From Actinomycetales bacterium (GTDB lineage: Bacteria; Actinomycetota; Actinomycetes; Actinomycetales; Microbacteriaceae), in the NCBI GenBank assembly GCA_015655415.1, contig JAATFB010000060.1, positions 1 to 64,000 of the forward strand: 64,000 nt of DNA, in the 5' to 3' direction. Below, piece after piece: positions 42,610-50,694 of this stretch. The notes below the pieces were generated by a model that was not told where the DNA came from, searched no databases, and saw only the letters and a list, made by a program, of their open reading frames with translations. The position numbers and the translations under genes are program-made. How positions within the stretch are numbered: position 1 is the first letter of the stretch; each line of letters opens with the position of its first letter.

Positions 42610-43883
42610 GTCCCGGCCCCCGCCCACGGGCCGGACGGCCGGCTCGCACCACGTCCAGGAACGCGCACAGCGACGATCGTGCCGCCGCCGTCGCCGGGCT
42701 CGATGGAGACCGCACCTCCGACCCGGCGGGCGCGTTCCCTGATCCCCGCGACGCCGTGACCGGAGGTCGCGATCTCGGACATCCCGCGGCCGTCATCGCC
42801 GATGATGATCGCCCGGCGCTCCAGCGCCACCCAGCAGTTGCGGGCCCGCGCATGGCGCACCACGTTCGTGACGGACTCGCGCAGCACCCACGCGAAGGTC
42901 TCGCGGAGCTCCGGGGCGACCACCTCGGGAGATGCCGGCAGGTGCGGCGTGACATCCGCAGCGACGAGTGCCGCGTGGGCGGCCGACAACTCGGTCCCCA
43001 GGCTCATCGCGCGATACCCGGCGACCGACGCCCGCAGGTCGGCCAGCGCCGAACGGGTCAACCGCTCGATGTCGGCGAGCTCGTGTTCCGCCCGGTCCGG
43101 ATCGCGTCGGAGGAGCTTGCGCGCGAGCTCGCTCTTGACGGTCACGACGGTGAGCGAATGCCCGAGGACGTCGTGCATGTCACGGGCGAAGCGCTCGCGC
43201 TCGTCGACCACGGCGAGCCTGGCGATCTCGCTCTGCGCATCCCTGAGCCTCTGCACCGCCTGGATCTGCTTGGAGAACGCGAACATCATGATCCCGATGG
43301 ATGCCGTGAGCGCGAGCGCGTACCAGTCGTCGGCGAACGTGCCCGCCACGCCGATCACGATCAGCTGAGCGAGCAGCACCGTGCAGATTGTCGAGGCGAA
43401 GAACGGCAGAGGGTGCCAGCTCATCGCCGCCATGACCGGCAGATAGATCCACAGCCAGACCGTGTTCACGCCGATGAACGGGATCGTGAGGCACGTCGCC
43501 GCGACGAAGACGAGATAGCCGATCGCGGTGACGAGCCATGAGCGTCCCCAGGTCAGCGGCGGAAGAACGAGGTAGATCACGGCGACCAGAGCGATGAGCA
43601 CGGTCAGGAGCGTCGCCGAGGGCACATCGGGTCGGTTCGTCCAGACGATGCCGACCGGGATGCCGAGATAGACGATCCCCCAGACGGAACCCCAGTACCA
43701 CCGCCTCGCTCGGGGGTGGGCGAGTCGGGCACGAGCGTCCGCCCAGCGCGACGCGCTCCGGCCGGCCCCGGTGGCGTTGCCGTGCGGCGCGTGGCGGGGC
43801 GGTGATCCCGCATCGGTGCCGGGCGCGTCCGGGTCTGCGGTCGGAGGCGTTGTCACGCTGCTCAGCGTAGGCGTCGTGGTCAC
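42606..43883 (-). CDS. Sensor histidine kinase, DesK/NarL-partner type
   Basis: This is a 425-residue kinase. After a ~60-residue cytosolic leader there are five or six transmembrane helices with almost no external loop, as in membrane-sensing DesK-like kinases. The HisKA_3 phosphoacceptor is in ERFARDMHDVLGHSLT and the ATP site in IIIGDDGRGM and GHGVAGIRERA. GTG 43883 overlaps the permease stop (GTGA). The lack of a sensor domain suggests it reads the membrane state or the state of the adjacent ABC transporter. Confidence 0.93.
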   Translation of the reverse strand: MTTTPTLSSVTTPPTADPDAPGTDAGSPPRHAPHGNATGAGRSASRWADARARLAHPRARRWYWGSVWGIVYLGIPVGIVWTNRPDVPSATLLTVLIALVAVIYLVLPPLTWGRSWLVTAIGYLVFVAATCLTIPFIGVNTVWLWIYLPVMAAMSWHPLPFFASTICTVLLAQLIVIGVAGTFADDWYALALTASIGIMMFAFSKQIQAVQRLRDAQSEIARLAVVDERERFARDMHDVLGHSLTVVTVKSELARKLLRRDPDRAEHELADIERLTRSALADLRASVAGYRAMSLGTELSAAHAALVAADVTPHLPASPEVVAPELRETFAWVLRESVTNVVRHARARNCWVALERRAIIIGDDGRGMSEIATSGHGVAGIRERARRVGGAVSIEPGDGGGTIVAVRVPGRGASRPSGPWAGAGT

Positions 43884-44623
43884 TGCCGCGCCGCGTCGCG
43901 ACGGTAGCGCCAGACGATGAAGGCTCCCAGCACCACCGTCCACGCCAGCAGCACGAGGGCCGGCTCGAGCACGTCGCCGCCCAGGCGCGCGCCCATCTGA
44001 CCGAGACGGTTGAGCCAATACGACGGCACGATCTGCGCGACGTCCTTCATCCACACCGGAAGAACGGACAGCGGAACCCACAGGCCGCCGAGAATCGCCA
44101 TGCCGAAGAAGACCACCATGAACAGCGGCTGCGCGAACTGCGGCCTGGCGAACTGCCCGATCAGCACCGCGATCAAGGCGAACGGGATGACCCCGAGCCA
44201 CAGCCCGAGCGCGGCCATCGCCCACGCTGCCGGGCTCAGCGACGCGTGGAAGACGATCACCGAGACGACGATCAGTGCGACGATGCTCACCAGCGCGACG
44301 ACCAGGGCGGCGACGACCTTCGAGACCAGATAGCCCATTCCCGTCAGCGGGGTCAGCCGCAGCTGACGGTTCCAGCCGACGGAGCGCTCGGTCACGATCG
44401 CGAAGGCCTGGCCCAGGGCGGCCATCATCCCGCCGTAACCGGCCATCTGCACGGTGGTGACGACGATCCAGGGCAGCCCGGTCACGTTGTCGAACTGGCC
44501 ACCCGAGCCGTAGATGCCGCCGAAGAGCAGCAGCATGACGAGCGGCACGGCGAACGTGAAGATCGTGCTCCTGACGTTCTTGAGCTGGCGGAGGGACTCC
44601 AGTCGCAGGTACGCGATGCTCAC
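43880..44623 (-). CDS. ABC-2 type transporter permease
   Basis: This is a 247-residue ABC-2 permease with about six helices. The conserved family segment RQLRLTPLTGMGYLVSKVV follows TM2, and LGGLWVPLSVLPVWMKDVAQ precedes the last helices. GTG 44623 overlaps the ATPase stop by 4 bp. With the ATPase it makes an exporter, often for antimicrobial peptides or lipids when paired with a DesKR-like system. Confidence 0.93.
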   Translation of the reverse strand: MSIAYLRLESLRQLKNVRSTIFTFAVPLVMLLLFGGIYGSGGQFDNVTGLPWIVVTTVQMAGYGGMMAALGQAFAIVTERSVGWNRQLRLTPLTGMGYLVSKVVAALVVALVSIVALIVVSVIVFHASLSPAAWAMAALGLWLGVIPFALIAVLIGQFARPQFAQPLFMVVFFGMAILGGLWVPLSVLPVWMKDVAQIVPSYWLNRLGQMGARLGGDVLEPALVLLAWTVVLGAFIVWRYRRDAARQ

Positions 44624-45696
44624 GAGAGGCCTCCGATCGCGGGGCGGGTGGCGATCCGCGGGCCCCGCTCGTGCGCCCGCGGGTCGATTCCGTCGAAACC
44701 CGCACGCCCCGCACCGGCCTCGACAGGCTCGACCGACGGCATCACCCGCGGGCCCGCACCGGCCTCGACAGGCTCGACCGACGGCGTCACGGTGAGCGCG
44801 AGGAAGGCGTCGTCCATCGAGTGCGCGGTGACCTCGATGTCGTGGACGTCGTCGTGGTGCGATAACAAGGTGCGCAGGGCGGCGTCGGACTCGTCGCTGA
44901 CCAGGGTGAGCACGTCGCCGCGGTGTTCGAGACTCCGCACGCCCGGCAGCTCTCGCAGCTCCGCCTCGACCTCCGCCGTCCATGCGAAGTCGAATGAGGC
45001 CCGGATTCGACGGCCCGACACCACCGCCTTCACCTCGCCCGGCGTCCCGTCGGCGACGACACGGCCGGCGGCCATCATGACGATGCGGTCGGCGTACGCG
45101 TCGGCCTCGTCGAGATAGTGGGTGGCGAAGACCACGGTGCGTCCGGCATCCGTGAACTCGCGCATGGACTGCCAGAATGCGCGCCGCGCCTCCACGTCCA
45201 TCGCCGCGGTCGGCTCATCGAGGACGAGCAGGTCGGGATCGGAGACGATCGCGACGGCGAACCGCGCCCGCTGCATCTGACCTCCGGAGAGCCTGCTCAC
45301 CCGTTGCCTTGCGATCTCCGTGCACCCGGCGCGCTCCAGCGCCTCCCAGACGGGGAGCGGATGCCGGTGCGCCGCGGCGATCAGCGCGACCGACTGCGCG
45401 ACCGTCATGGTCGGCAGCAGCGCTCCGCCCTGCAGCATCGCGCCGACACGACCCGCGACGATCGCTTCGCGAGGCTGCCCGCCGAACAGCGCGGCGCTTC
45501 CCGAGGCCGGGTCGGCGAGTCCGAGCGCGAGATCGATCGTCGTCGACTTGCCGGCGCCGTTCGGGCCGAGCAGTGCGACGACCTCGCCAGATTGGATGGT
45601 CAGGTCGATCCCGTCGACCGCGGCAAGAGCTCCGAACGTCTTGCGCAGGTCCGTCAGGCGGATGGCTGGAGCGTGAGTGGTGGATGTGGCGTTCAC
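44620..45696 (-). CDS. ABC transporter ATP-binding protein with repeat-derived C-terminal tail
   Basis: This is a 358-residue ATPase of the ABC-2 exporter class. It has Walker A GPNGAGKST, signature SRLSGGQMQR, Walker B LLVLDEPTAAMD and the switch His in VVFATHYLDEAD. The conserved domain ends around residue 310 (HSMDDAFLALTV). Beyond that, two copies of PSVEPVEAGAG are encoded by an exact 30-bp DNA repeat of the same type seen at 35.9 kb, followed by a short tail. The extra ~45 residues look like an intergenic repeat captured into the reading frame. It is the first gene of the exporter/two-component operon. Confidence 0.93.
   Translation of the reverse strand: MNATSTTHAPAIRLTDLRKTFGALAAVDGIDLTIQSGEVVALLGPNGAGKSTTIDLALGLADPASGSAALFGGQPREAIVAGRVGAMLQGGALLPTMTVAQSVALIAAAHRHPLPVWEALERAGCTEIARQRVSRLSGGQMQRARFAVAIVSDPDLLVLDEPTAAMDVEARRAFWQSMREFTDAGRTVVFATHYLDEADAYADRIVMMAAGRVVADGTPGEVKAVVSGRRIRASFDFAWTAEVEAELRELPGVRSLEHRGDVLTLVSDESDAALRTLLSHHDDVHDIEVTAHSMDDAFLALTVTPSVEPVEAGAGPRVMPSVEPVEAGAGRAGFDGIDPRAHERGPRIATRPAIGGLS
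44711..44785. repeat. CTCGACAGGCTCGACC repeat captured inside the ABC ATPase gene
   Basis: Two identical 30-bp copies (44711-44740 and 44756-44785) lie 45 bp apart, so the frame is kept. Their core matches the repeat cluster at 35.93-36.05 kb. They encode PSVEPVEAGAG twice at the C-terminus. Confidence 0.85.
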
Positions 45697-45755
45697 CTCT
45701 CCATCGAAGCCGCGCGGGGACGTGCGCGCCTCGGCCGCGCATCATCGGAGGTCCG

Positions 45756-45767
45756 TGACATCTGTCA
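45756..45767. promoter_or_regulatory. Candidate response-regulator site before the ABC-2 operon
   Basis: TGACATCTGTCA (arms TGACA/TGTCA, 2-bp spacer) lies 60 bp upstream of the ATPase start. Response regulators of the DesR/LiaR type bind TGACA-like inverted repeats of this kind, so autoregulation by the co-encoded regulator is likely. Confidence 0.5.
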
Positions 45768-45791
45768 TGGAACCCGGGCCGCGCTCCCGAA

Positions 45792-45869
45792 CACCCGACG
45801 TCTCCGAAGGACATACCCGCACCCGAACCCCGATGACGTTCGAGACGACACATGTCCTCCGGAACGGCC
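45792..45869. repeat. 78-bp core copy of the 41.6/41.8 kb repeat (copy 3)
   Basis: This segment matches the central part of the 140-bp repeats, including both CCGAAGGACAT and ATGTCCTCCGG arms. With copy 2 it brackets the exporter/two-component operon in direct orientation, separated by about 3.8 kb. Confidence 0.88.
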
Positions 45870-45884
45870 GCCGGACCCAAACCT

Positions 45885-45918
45885 TCGGTTCCTCCGGCCG
45901 GATGGCTGGAGGAACCGA
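45885..45918 (-). terminator. Hairpin after the P-loop kinase gene
   Basis: TCGGTTCCTCC and GGAGGAACCGA form a perfect 11-bp stem around a 12-nt loop, about 50 bp after the end of the leftward kinase gene. It would separate that operon from the ABC-2 operon. Confidence 0.6.
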
Positions 45919-45966
45919 TGCCGTGCGCACACTGCCATTGGAGAACGAGCCTGCGCGCCTCGCCTC

Positions 45967-46719
45967 TCACAGCGGGCGGCCGTCGACCCCCGAGACCACC
46001 AGGTCGGCCCGCCCGCGTGAGGCCTCGACCAGGCGGGCATTGGCGCCGTCCACATCGCGTGCCCACGCCGTGGCCGCCTCTCGGGTGCGGCCGTACCGCA
46101 CGTGGCGGGCTATCAACCGCCTCTCACGCTCGTGCTCCGGCGTCGCGCAGAACCAGGCGGCGTCCAGTCGCGAACGCACGCCCGACCAGGGGTCGCGATC
46201 CACCAGCAGATAGTTGCCCTCGACGACGACGAGGCGAGCCGACGGGTCCACCGGGATCGCGCCCACCACCCCCTCGTCGACCGAGCGGTCGAAGCCTGGG
46301 GCGTAGACCACGTGGCCGGTCTCGGCACGCAGCCGGTCGAGGAGGCTGAGGAAGCCCCAGCCGTCGAAGGTCTCGATCGCGCCCTTCCGATCGCGCAGGC
46401 CGAGGCGGGCGAGAGTGGAATTGGCGAGGTGGAAGCCGTCCATCGGCACGCACGCCGCGAATCCCGGACGGGCCCGGTTGATCCGGTCCACTAGGGCCCG
46501 CGCGAGGGTGGTCTTCCCGCTGCCCGGGCTCCCGGCGATGCCGAGCAGAGCCCGGGCAGCGCCCGGCTGCCCGAGGCCGTCGAGTCGCGCGACGAGCAGG
46601 TCGAGCGGGTCGGAGGCGCGTGGGGAGCGCGTCGGATGCGCGGAGCCCGCTCGGGGACCGGTCGCACCGACCCCGGCCGGTCGCGCGTCCCCGGCATCAG
46701 CAGAGCGTGTGGCCGCCAT
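45967..46719 (-). CDS. P-loop nucleoside/sugar kinase-like protein
   Basis: This is a 250-residue kinase of the uridine kinase/pantothenate kinase-like P-loop group. Walker A is GIAGSPGSGKTTLARAL; VPMDGFHLAN and VVVEGNYLLVD match the substrate and base motifs of this family. A ~45-residue disordered N-terminus precedes the core. Members encoded beside sugar transport genes are thought to phosphorylate a pentose or other sugar. It is the last gene of the sugar operon and overlaps the upstream SDR remnant by 23 bp. Confidence 0.88.
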   Translation of the reverse strand: MAATRSADAGDARPAGVGATGPRAGSAHPTRSPRASDPLDLLVARLDGLGQPGAARALLGIAGSPGSGKTTLARALVDRINRARPGFAACVPMDGFHLANSTLARLGLRDRKGAIETFDGWGFLSLLDRLRAETGHVVYAPGFDRSVDEGVVGAIPVDPSARLVVVEGNYLLVDRDPWSGVRSRLDAAWFCATPEHERERRLIARHVRYGRTREAATAWARDVDGANARLVEASRGRADLVVSGVDGRPL

Positions 46720-46873
46720 CGAACACCATTATCGAACCCGTGACGAGTGAGGAGGCCGCCGAGGCCGGGTGGATGAGGGTCGGCACGATGAGCGCGGGTC
46801 CGATCCCGCGGCTCCCGTCGGTCACCAGGGCTCGCTCCCCGGTGGGGTCGTGCCGTTCGAGCACGGTCGTCAT
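46697..46873 (-). pseudogene. Internally deleted short-chain dehydrogenase (SDR) remnant
   Basis: A 58-codon ORF, too short for the track, has a good ribosome site (GGAG) and starts MTTVLERHDPTGERALVTDG. It keeps the Rossmann motif GSRGIG, then jumps at once to the C-terminal SDR pattern SAASSLVTGSIMVFDGGHTL and stops. About 190 central residues, including the YxxxK catalytic part, are gone in frame. It lies 18 bp after an intact SDR gene, so it is probably a collapsed tandem or divergent copy. Confidence 0.75.
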
Positions 46874-46891
46874 CTCCTGGTCTCCTCGGTC

Positions 46892-47662
46892 TCAGACGAC
46901 GGTGTAGCCGCCGTCGATCAGGATGTTCTGACCCACGACGTACCGCGACCGCTCGCTCGCGAGGTAGACGACGAGATCGCCCAGTTCATCGGGCTCTCCC
47001 ATGCGGCCCTCCGGGATCCTTCCGATCCACTCCTTCACCATCTCCGGATTGCCGGCCACGAAGTCGCGGGTCATGTCCGAGGCGAAATAGCCGGGGGCGA
47101 TGGCGTTGACCCTGATCCCCTTCGGGAGCCATTCGATCGCCAGGCTCTTGGTGAGCATCACCACGCCGGCCTTCGAGACGTTGTAGGCCGTCTGCGTCTG
47201 AGGGATGTTGACGATGTATCCCGACATGGACGAGACGTTCACGATCGTCGCTGTCACGGATGCACGCACGACGCGCGCGGCGAACTCTCGTGCCGCCAGG
47301 AAGGTGCCGGTGAGGTTGACGTCGATGACGCGCCGCCACTCGTCGGGACGGGTGTCCAGCGCGGGGACGCCCGAGGAGATGCCCGCGCTGTTGACGAGGA
47401 TCCTCGCGACACCCAGCCCGTCCTCGACGCGATCGAAGGCGGCCGACAGGGAGGACTCGTCGGTGATGTCCACGGTGACGCCCACGATCCTCCGGCCGGT
47501 CGTCGCGGCGAGCTCCTGCGCCGACGCGTGGACCGCGTCGAGCCGGTCCATCAGCGCGACGTCCGCGCCGTGGCGGGCGAGGGCCGACGCCATCGCGAGC
47601 CCCAGCCCGCGAGCCCCTCCCGTCACGACGGCGGTCTGTCCCTGGAGAGGTGATTCGGTCAT
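46892..47662 (-). CDS. Short-chain dehydrogenase/reductase (SDR)
   Basis: This is a classical SDR of 256 residues. The cofactor motif is TGGARGLGLAMASAL, the NNAG-like motif is NSAGISSG, the catalytic Ser and YNVSK dyad are in SSMSGYI and TAYNVSKAG, and the family ending is GQNILIDGGYTVV. ASP-like DITD suggests NAD(H) preference. ATG 47662 follows AAGGAAG; the long N-terminal track extension is spurious. In an operon with a sugar importer and a Zn-dehydrogenase it probably oxidises a sugar or polyol. Confidence 0.93.
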   Translation of the reverse strand: MTESPLQGQTAVVTGGARGLGLAMASALARHGADVALMDRLDAVHASAQELAATTGRRIVGVTVDITDESSLSAAFDRVEDGLGVARILVNSAGISSGVPALDTRPDEWRRVIDVNLTGTFLAAREFAARVVRASVTATIVNVSSMSGYIVNIPQTQTAYNVSKAGVVMLTKSLAIEWLPKGIRVNAIAPGYFASDMTRDFVAGNPEMVKEWIGRIPEGRMGEPDELGDLVVYLASERSRYVVGQNILIDGGYTVV

Positions 47663-47745
47663 GTGTCTTCCTTTGGCTTGCCCTTGGGTTGGTTGGAGTG
47701 CCCGTGGCGCGGTCGGATTGCCTGTGCAGCGGGCGGCGGACAGGG

Positions 47746-48750
47746 TCAGAGCTGAGGCTGGACGATCGCCTTGAGAGAATGCGGGTCGCGCCTTGCCAGG
47801 AGCAGTGCGCGTTCCGTCTCGGCGAGCGGGAACCGGTGGGTGACGATCGAACGAACGTCCACGCGGCCGCTCGAGATCAGGCTGATCGCGGTCGGCCAGG
47901 TGTGCGCGTAGCGGTTGACCATGCTTATCGTCAGCTCCCTCGGGTTGTAGTGCGCAAGGGCGAGCGCCACGTCGCCCTTGGCCATGCCCACTATCGCGGC
48001 CCGCCCGGCCGGCCGCAGCCGCTCCAGCGCCTCCGGGAGCACGCCGGAGGCGCCCGAGCACTCGATGAGCACGTCGAACCGGGCGTCGGCGTCGGCTTCC
48101 CCGTCGTGAGCCTCGAATCCCAGGCTCCTGGCGAACCCGACCCTGAACGGCGAGACGTCGGTGAGCACGACCCGCGCGGCACCCAGCGCGCGAGCGGCCT
48201 GGGCGGCGAGGATGCCGACGGGCCCAGCGCCCGTGACCAGCACGTCGTCGCCGGGCCTCAGCGTCGCCCGGCGACAGGCCCAGAGCCCGACCGAGAGCGG
48301 TTCGACCATGGCGCCGTCCTCATAGCTCATGCCGTCCGGGATCGCGAACAGGTTGCGCTCGTCGATGACCAGGCGCTGGACGAGTGCGCCGTCGTGCGGC
48401 GGCGTCGCGAGAAACACCAGACGGGGACAGAGGTGATAGTTCCCGGTCAGACATTCGCGGCAGTCCCGGCACGGCGTGCCCGGCTCGATGGCCACGCGGT
48501 CCCCCACCCGCACTCGCGTCACATCCGGACCGACGGCCGCGACCTGCCCGGCGGCCTCGTGACCGAGAACGATCGCCCCGTCGACCACGTAGTCGCCGAT
48601 CCTGCCCGCGGTGAGATAGGTGGTGTCCGAGCCGCACACGCCGACCGCCTCGATGCGCACCGCGACCTCCCGTCCCCTCGGATCGCGGGTCGGCCGTTCC
48701 TGCACGACGATCACGCCTGGTCGTTGCATGACGGCTGCCAGATTGTGCAC
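47746..48750 (-). CDS. Zinc-dependent alcohol/polyol dehydrogenase (MDR family)
   Basis: This is a 334-residue medium-chain dehydrogenase like sorbitol/threonine dehydrogenases. The catalytic zinc ligands are Cys in GVCGSDTTY, the GHEAAG His-Glu and a later Glu. The structural zinc cluster is CRDCRECLTGNYHLC (four Cys), and the nucleotide motif is VTGAGPVGILAAQ. GTG 48750 is 8 bases after GGAGGG. It acts on a polyol or sugar imported by the neighbouring ABC system. The SDR follows 83 bp downstream. Confidence 0.93.
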   Translation of the reverse strand: MHNLAAVMQRPGVIVVQERPTRDPRGREVAVRIEAVGVCGSDTTYLTAGRIGDYVVDGAIVLGHEAAGQVAAVGPDVTRVRVGDRVAIEPGTPCRDCRECLTGNYHLCPRLVFLATPPHDGALVQRLVIDERNLFAIPDGMSYEDGAMVEPLSVGLWACRRATLRPGDDVLVTGAGPVGILAAQAARALGAARVVLTDVSPFRVGFARSLGFEAHDGEADADARFDVLIECSGASGVLPEALERLRPAGRAAIVGMAKGDVALALAHYNPRELTISMVNRYAHTWPTAISLISSGRVDVRSIVTHRFPLAETERALLLARRDPHSLKAIVQPQL

Positions 48751-48805
48751 CGGCGTTTCCCTCCTGGTCGTGTCGGGTGGCCCGGGATCCGAGCCTCCGC
48801 GACGG

Positions 48806-49705
48806 CTATTTGACGGCGCCGAACGACAGACCCGCCGCGAGCTGCCTCTGCATCAGGGCGGTGACGACGATCACCGGGGTGATGTACAGGACGCATGCTG
48901 CGGCCATCTGGCCGTAGTTGATCAGCGCGTTCGTGCTGGTGAAGGTGGACAGGAACACGGTGAACGTCTGCGTGAGCTGCCCCGAGAGCACGAGCGCGAA
49001 GGGCAGCTCGTTCCAGGCGAAGACGAAGACGAATCCCATGACCGTGAGGATGCCGGTGCGCGCGAGCGGGATCGAGATCCTCACCAGCGTCTGGAATCGA
49101 CCGAGGCCGTCGAGCTGCGCAGCCTCCTCCGTCTCCTCGGGAACCTGCTCGAAGAAGGTGCTGAACAGCCACGTGGCGAAGCTCGCGTTCATCATCGTCG
49201 ACATGCAGATGATCGACACCAGCGAGCCGTTCAGGCCGATGAACGAGAACATCATGTAGACGGGCACGACCACGGCCATGGGCGGAAGCATCCGCAGGCT
49301 GATGATCCAGAACTGGAGGTCCTTCGCCTTCCGCACGTTCAGCCGGGCGAGGCCGTAGGCGGCGGGAAGCGCCAGCACCAGCACAAGCACCAGCACGCAC
49401 GCCGTCACGATCACGGAGTTCGTGAAATAGCCCATGATCTGCGGGGTGAAGATCGAGCTGAAGTTCTCGAGATCGAGACTGAAGGGCACGACCACCGGTG
49501 GAACGACCTGGGTCTCGATGTAGTTCTTGAACGCCGTGCTCAACAGCCAGAGCAGGGGCAGCACGCTGGGCAACGCCAGCAGCGCGGCGAGCAGCCAGAA
49601 CATGGCGTCGGAGAGTCTCCGTCGGCCACGCGCCCGGAGCCGCCTGCCGCCTCGGGGGTGCTTGCCGGAGCTCCGCCCGACCTCTTCCACGAATGTGACG
49701 GCCAT
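48806..49705 (-). CDS. Carbohydrate ABC transporter permease (MalG-like)
   Basis: This is a 299-residue permease of the CUT1 sugar-importer class with six helices. The EAA loop EEAAQLDGLGRFQTLVRISIP is near residue 205. ATG 49705 follows AAGGAGG, and its A is shared with the stop of the other permease gene (TGATG). No ATPase gene is in the operon, so a shared MsiK-type ATPase encoded elsewhere must power it. Confidence 0.94.
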   Translation of the reverse strand: MAVTFVEEVGRSSGKHPRGGRRLRARGRRRLSDAMFWLLAALLALPSVLPLLWLLSTAFKNYIETQVVPPVVVPFSLDLENFSSIFTPQIMGYFTNSVIVTACVLVLVLVLALPAAYGLARLNVRKAKDLQFWIISLRMLPPMAVVVPVYMMFSFIGLNGSLVSIICMSTMMNASFATWLFSTFFEQVPEETEEAAQLDGLGRFQTLVRISIPLARTGILTVMGFVFVFAWNELPFALVLSGQLTQTFTVFLSTFTSTNALINYGQMAAACVLYITPVIVVTALMQRQLAAGLSFGAVK

Positions 49706-50628
49706 CAGTCCTCCTTGAACGCGAATCGGACCAGGAGCTGGCTGAGCAGGATCACGATGACGAGCGTGATGATCGCGATGGCGGATCCGTAGCCCGTGTT
49801 GAAGAACACGAAGGCCTGCCGGTAGATCTCGTAGGAGAGCACCGTCGTGGTCGTGCCCGGACCGCCCTGTGTGGTGACGAGCACGGTGGCGAAGGTGCCG
49901 ATCAGCTGCACGCCCGCGAGCAGCGCGATGAGCCCGATGACCTTGCGCATCATCGGCACCTCGAGGGAGAACACGCTCCGGATCCTTCCGGCACCGTCGA
50001 GTGCGGCGGCTTCTCGGACCTCGCCCGGAATGCCGAGCAGGCCGCCGTAGAGGATCACGGTCGCCAACGGCGTCCACTGCCAGACGACGATCATCATGAT
50101 GCTGAAGATCGCGATGCGGGGATCCCCCAGCCAGTCCGGGGCGGGCAGGCCCGCGGCGGACAGCAGGAACCCGAGCACCCCGACGCGAGTGTTCATGATG
50201 TAGCCGAAGAGCAGTCCGACGACGATCTCGGGGAGCATCACGGGGAGCAGATACACCGTTCTGATCAGCGAGCTGCCCCTCAGCTCGTGGACCCGATGGA
50301 AGACCTTTGCGATGAGGTAGCCGACGATCAGCTCGAACGGCAGGGCGATGACGACCACCAGGAATGTGCGGCCGTAGGTCGCCAGCATCTCCGGACTGGT
50401 CACCACGCGGACGTAGTTCGCCAGTCCGACGAAGTGGACGGGGGTGTCGGCGCCGACCTTGTAGTCCGTGAGGCTCGTGACCAGCGAGAAGATGGTGGGC
50501 ACCGCGCTCATCAGGGCGAGGAACACGATCAACGGCGCGACGAATGCGCGCCGGGCTGCCCGGGTGCTGTCGGGCCGGTGGGGCGTGCGTTGCGCCCGAA
50601 TCCGGTCGGGGGTGGTGAGCGTTGTCAT
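49705..50628 (-). CDS. Carbohydrate ABC transporter permease (MalF-like)
   Basis: This is a 307-residue permease with six helices after a ~27-residue basic leader. The EAA loop REAAALDGAGRIRSVFSLEVP is near residue 215, matching CUT1 MalF-like subunits. It lies between the binding-protein gene (66 bp upstream) and the MalG-like gene (1-bp overlap). Confidence 0.94.
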   Translation of the reverse strand: MTTLTTPDRIRAQRTPHRPDSTRAARRAFVAPLIVFLALMSAVPTIFSLVTSLTDYKVGADTPVHFVGLANYVRVVTSPEMLATYGRTFLVVVIALPFELIVGYLIAKVFHRVHELRGSSLIRTVYLLPVMLPEIVVGLLFGYIMNTRVGVLGFLLSAAGLPAPDWLGDPRIAIFSIMMIVVWQWTPLATVILYGGLLGIPGEVREAAALDGAGRIRSVFSLEVPMMRKVIGLIALLAGVQLIGTFATVLVTTQGGPGTTTTVLSYEIYRQAFVFFNTGYGSAIAIITLVIVILLSQLLVRFAFKED

Positions 50629-50694
50629 GAGGCTCCTGCCATGCGTGATGTCGGAGGTGGGCGCAACGCGCGGGTCGCACCCACCTCCGACCTG

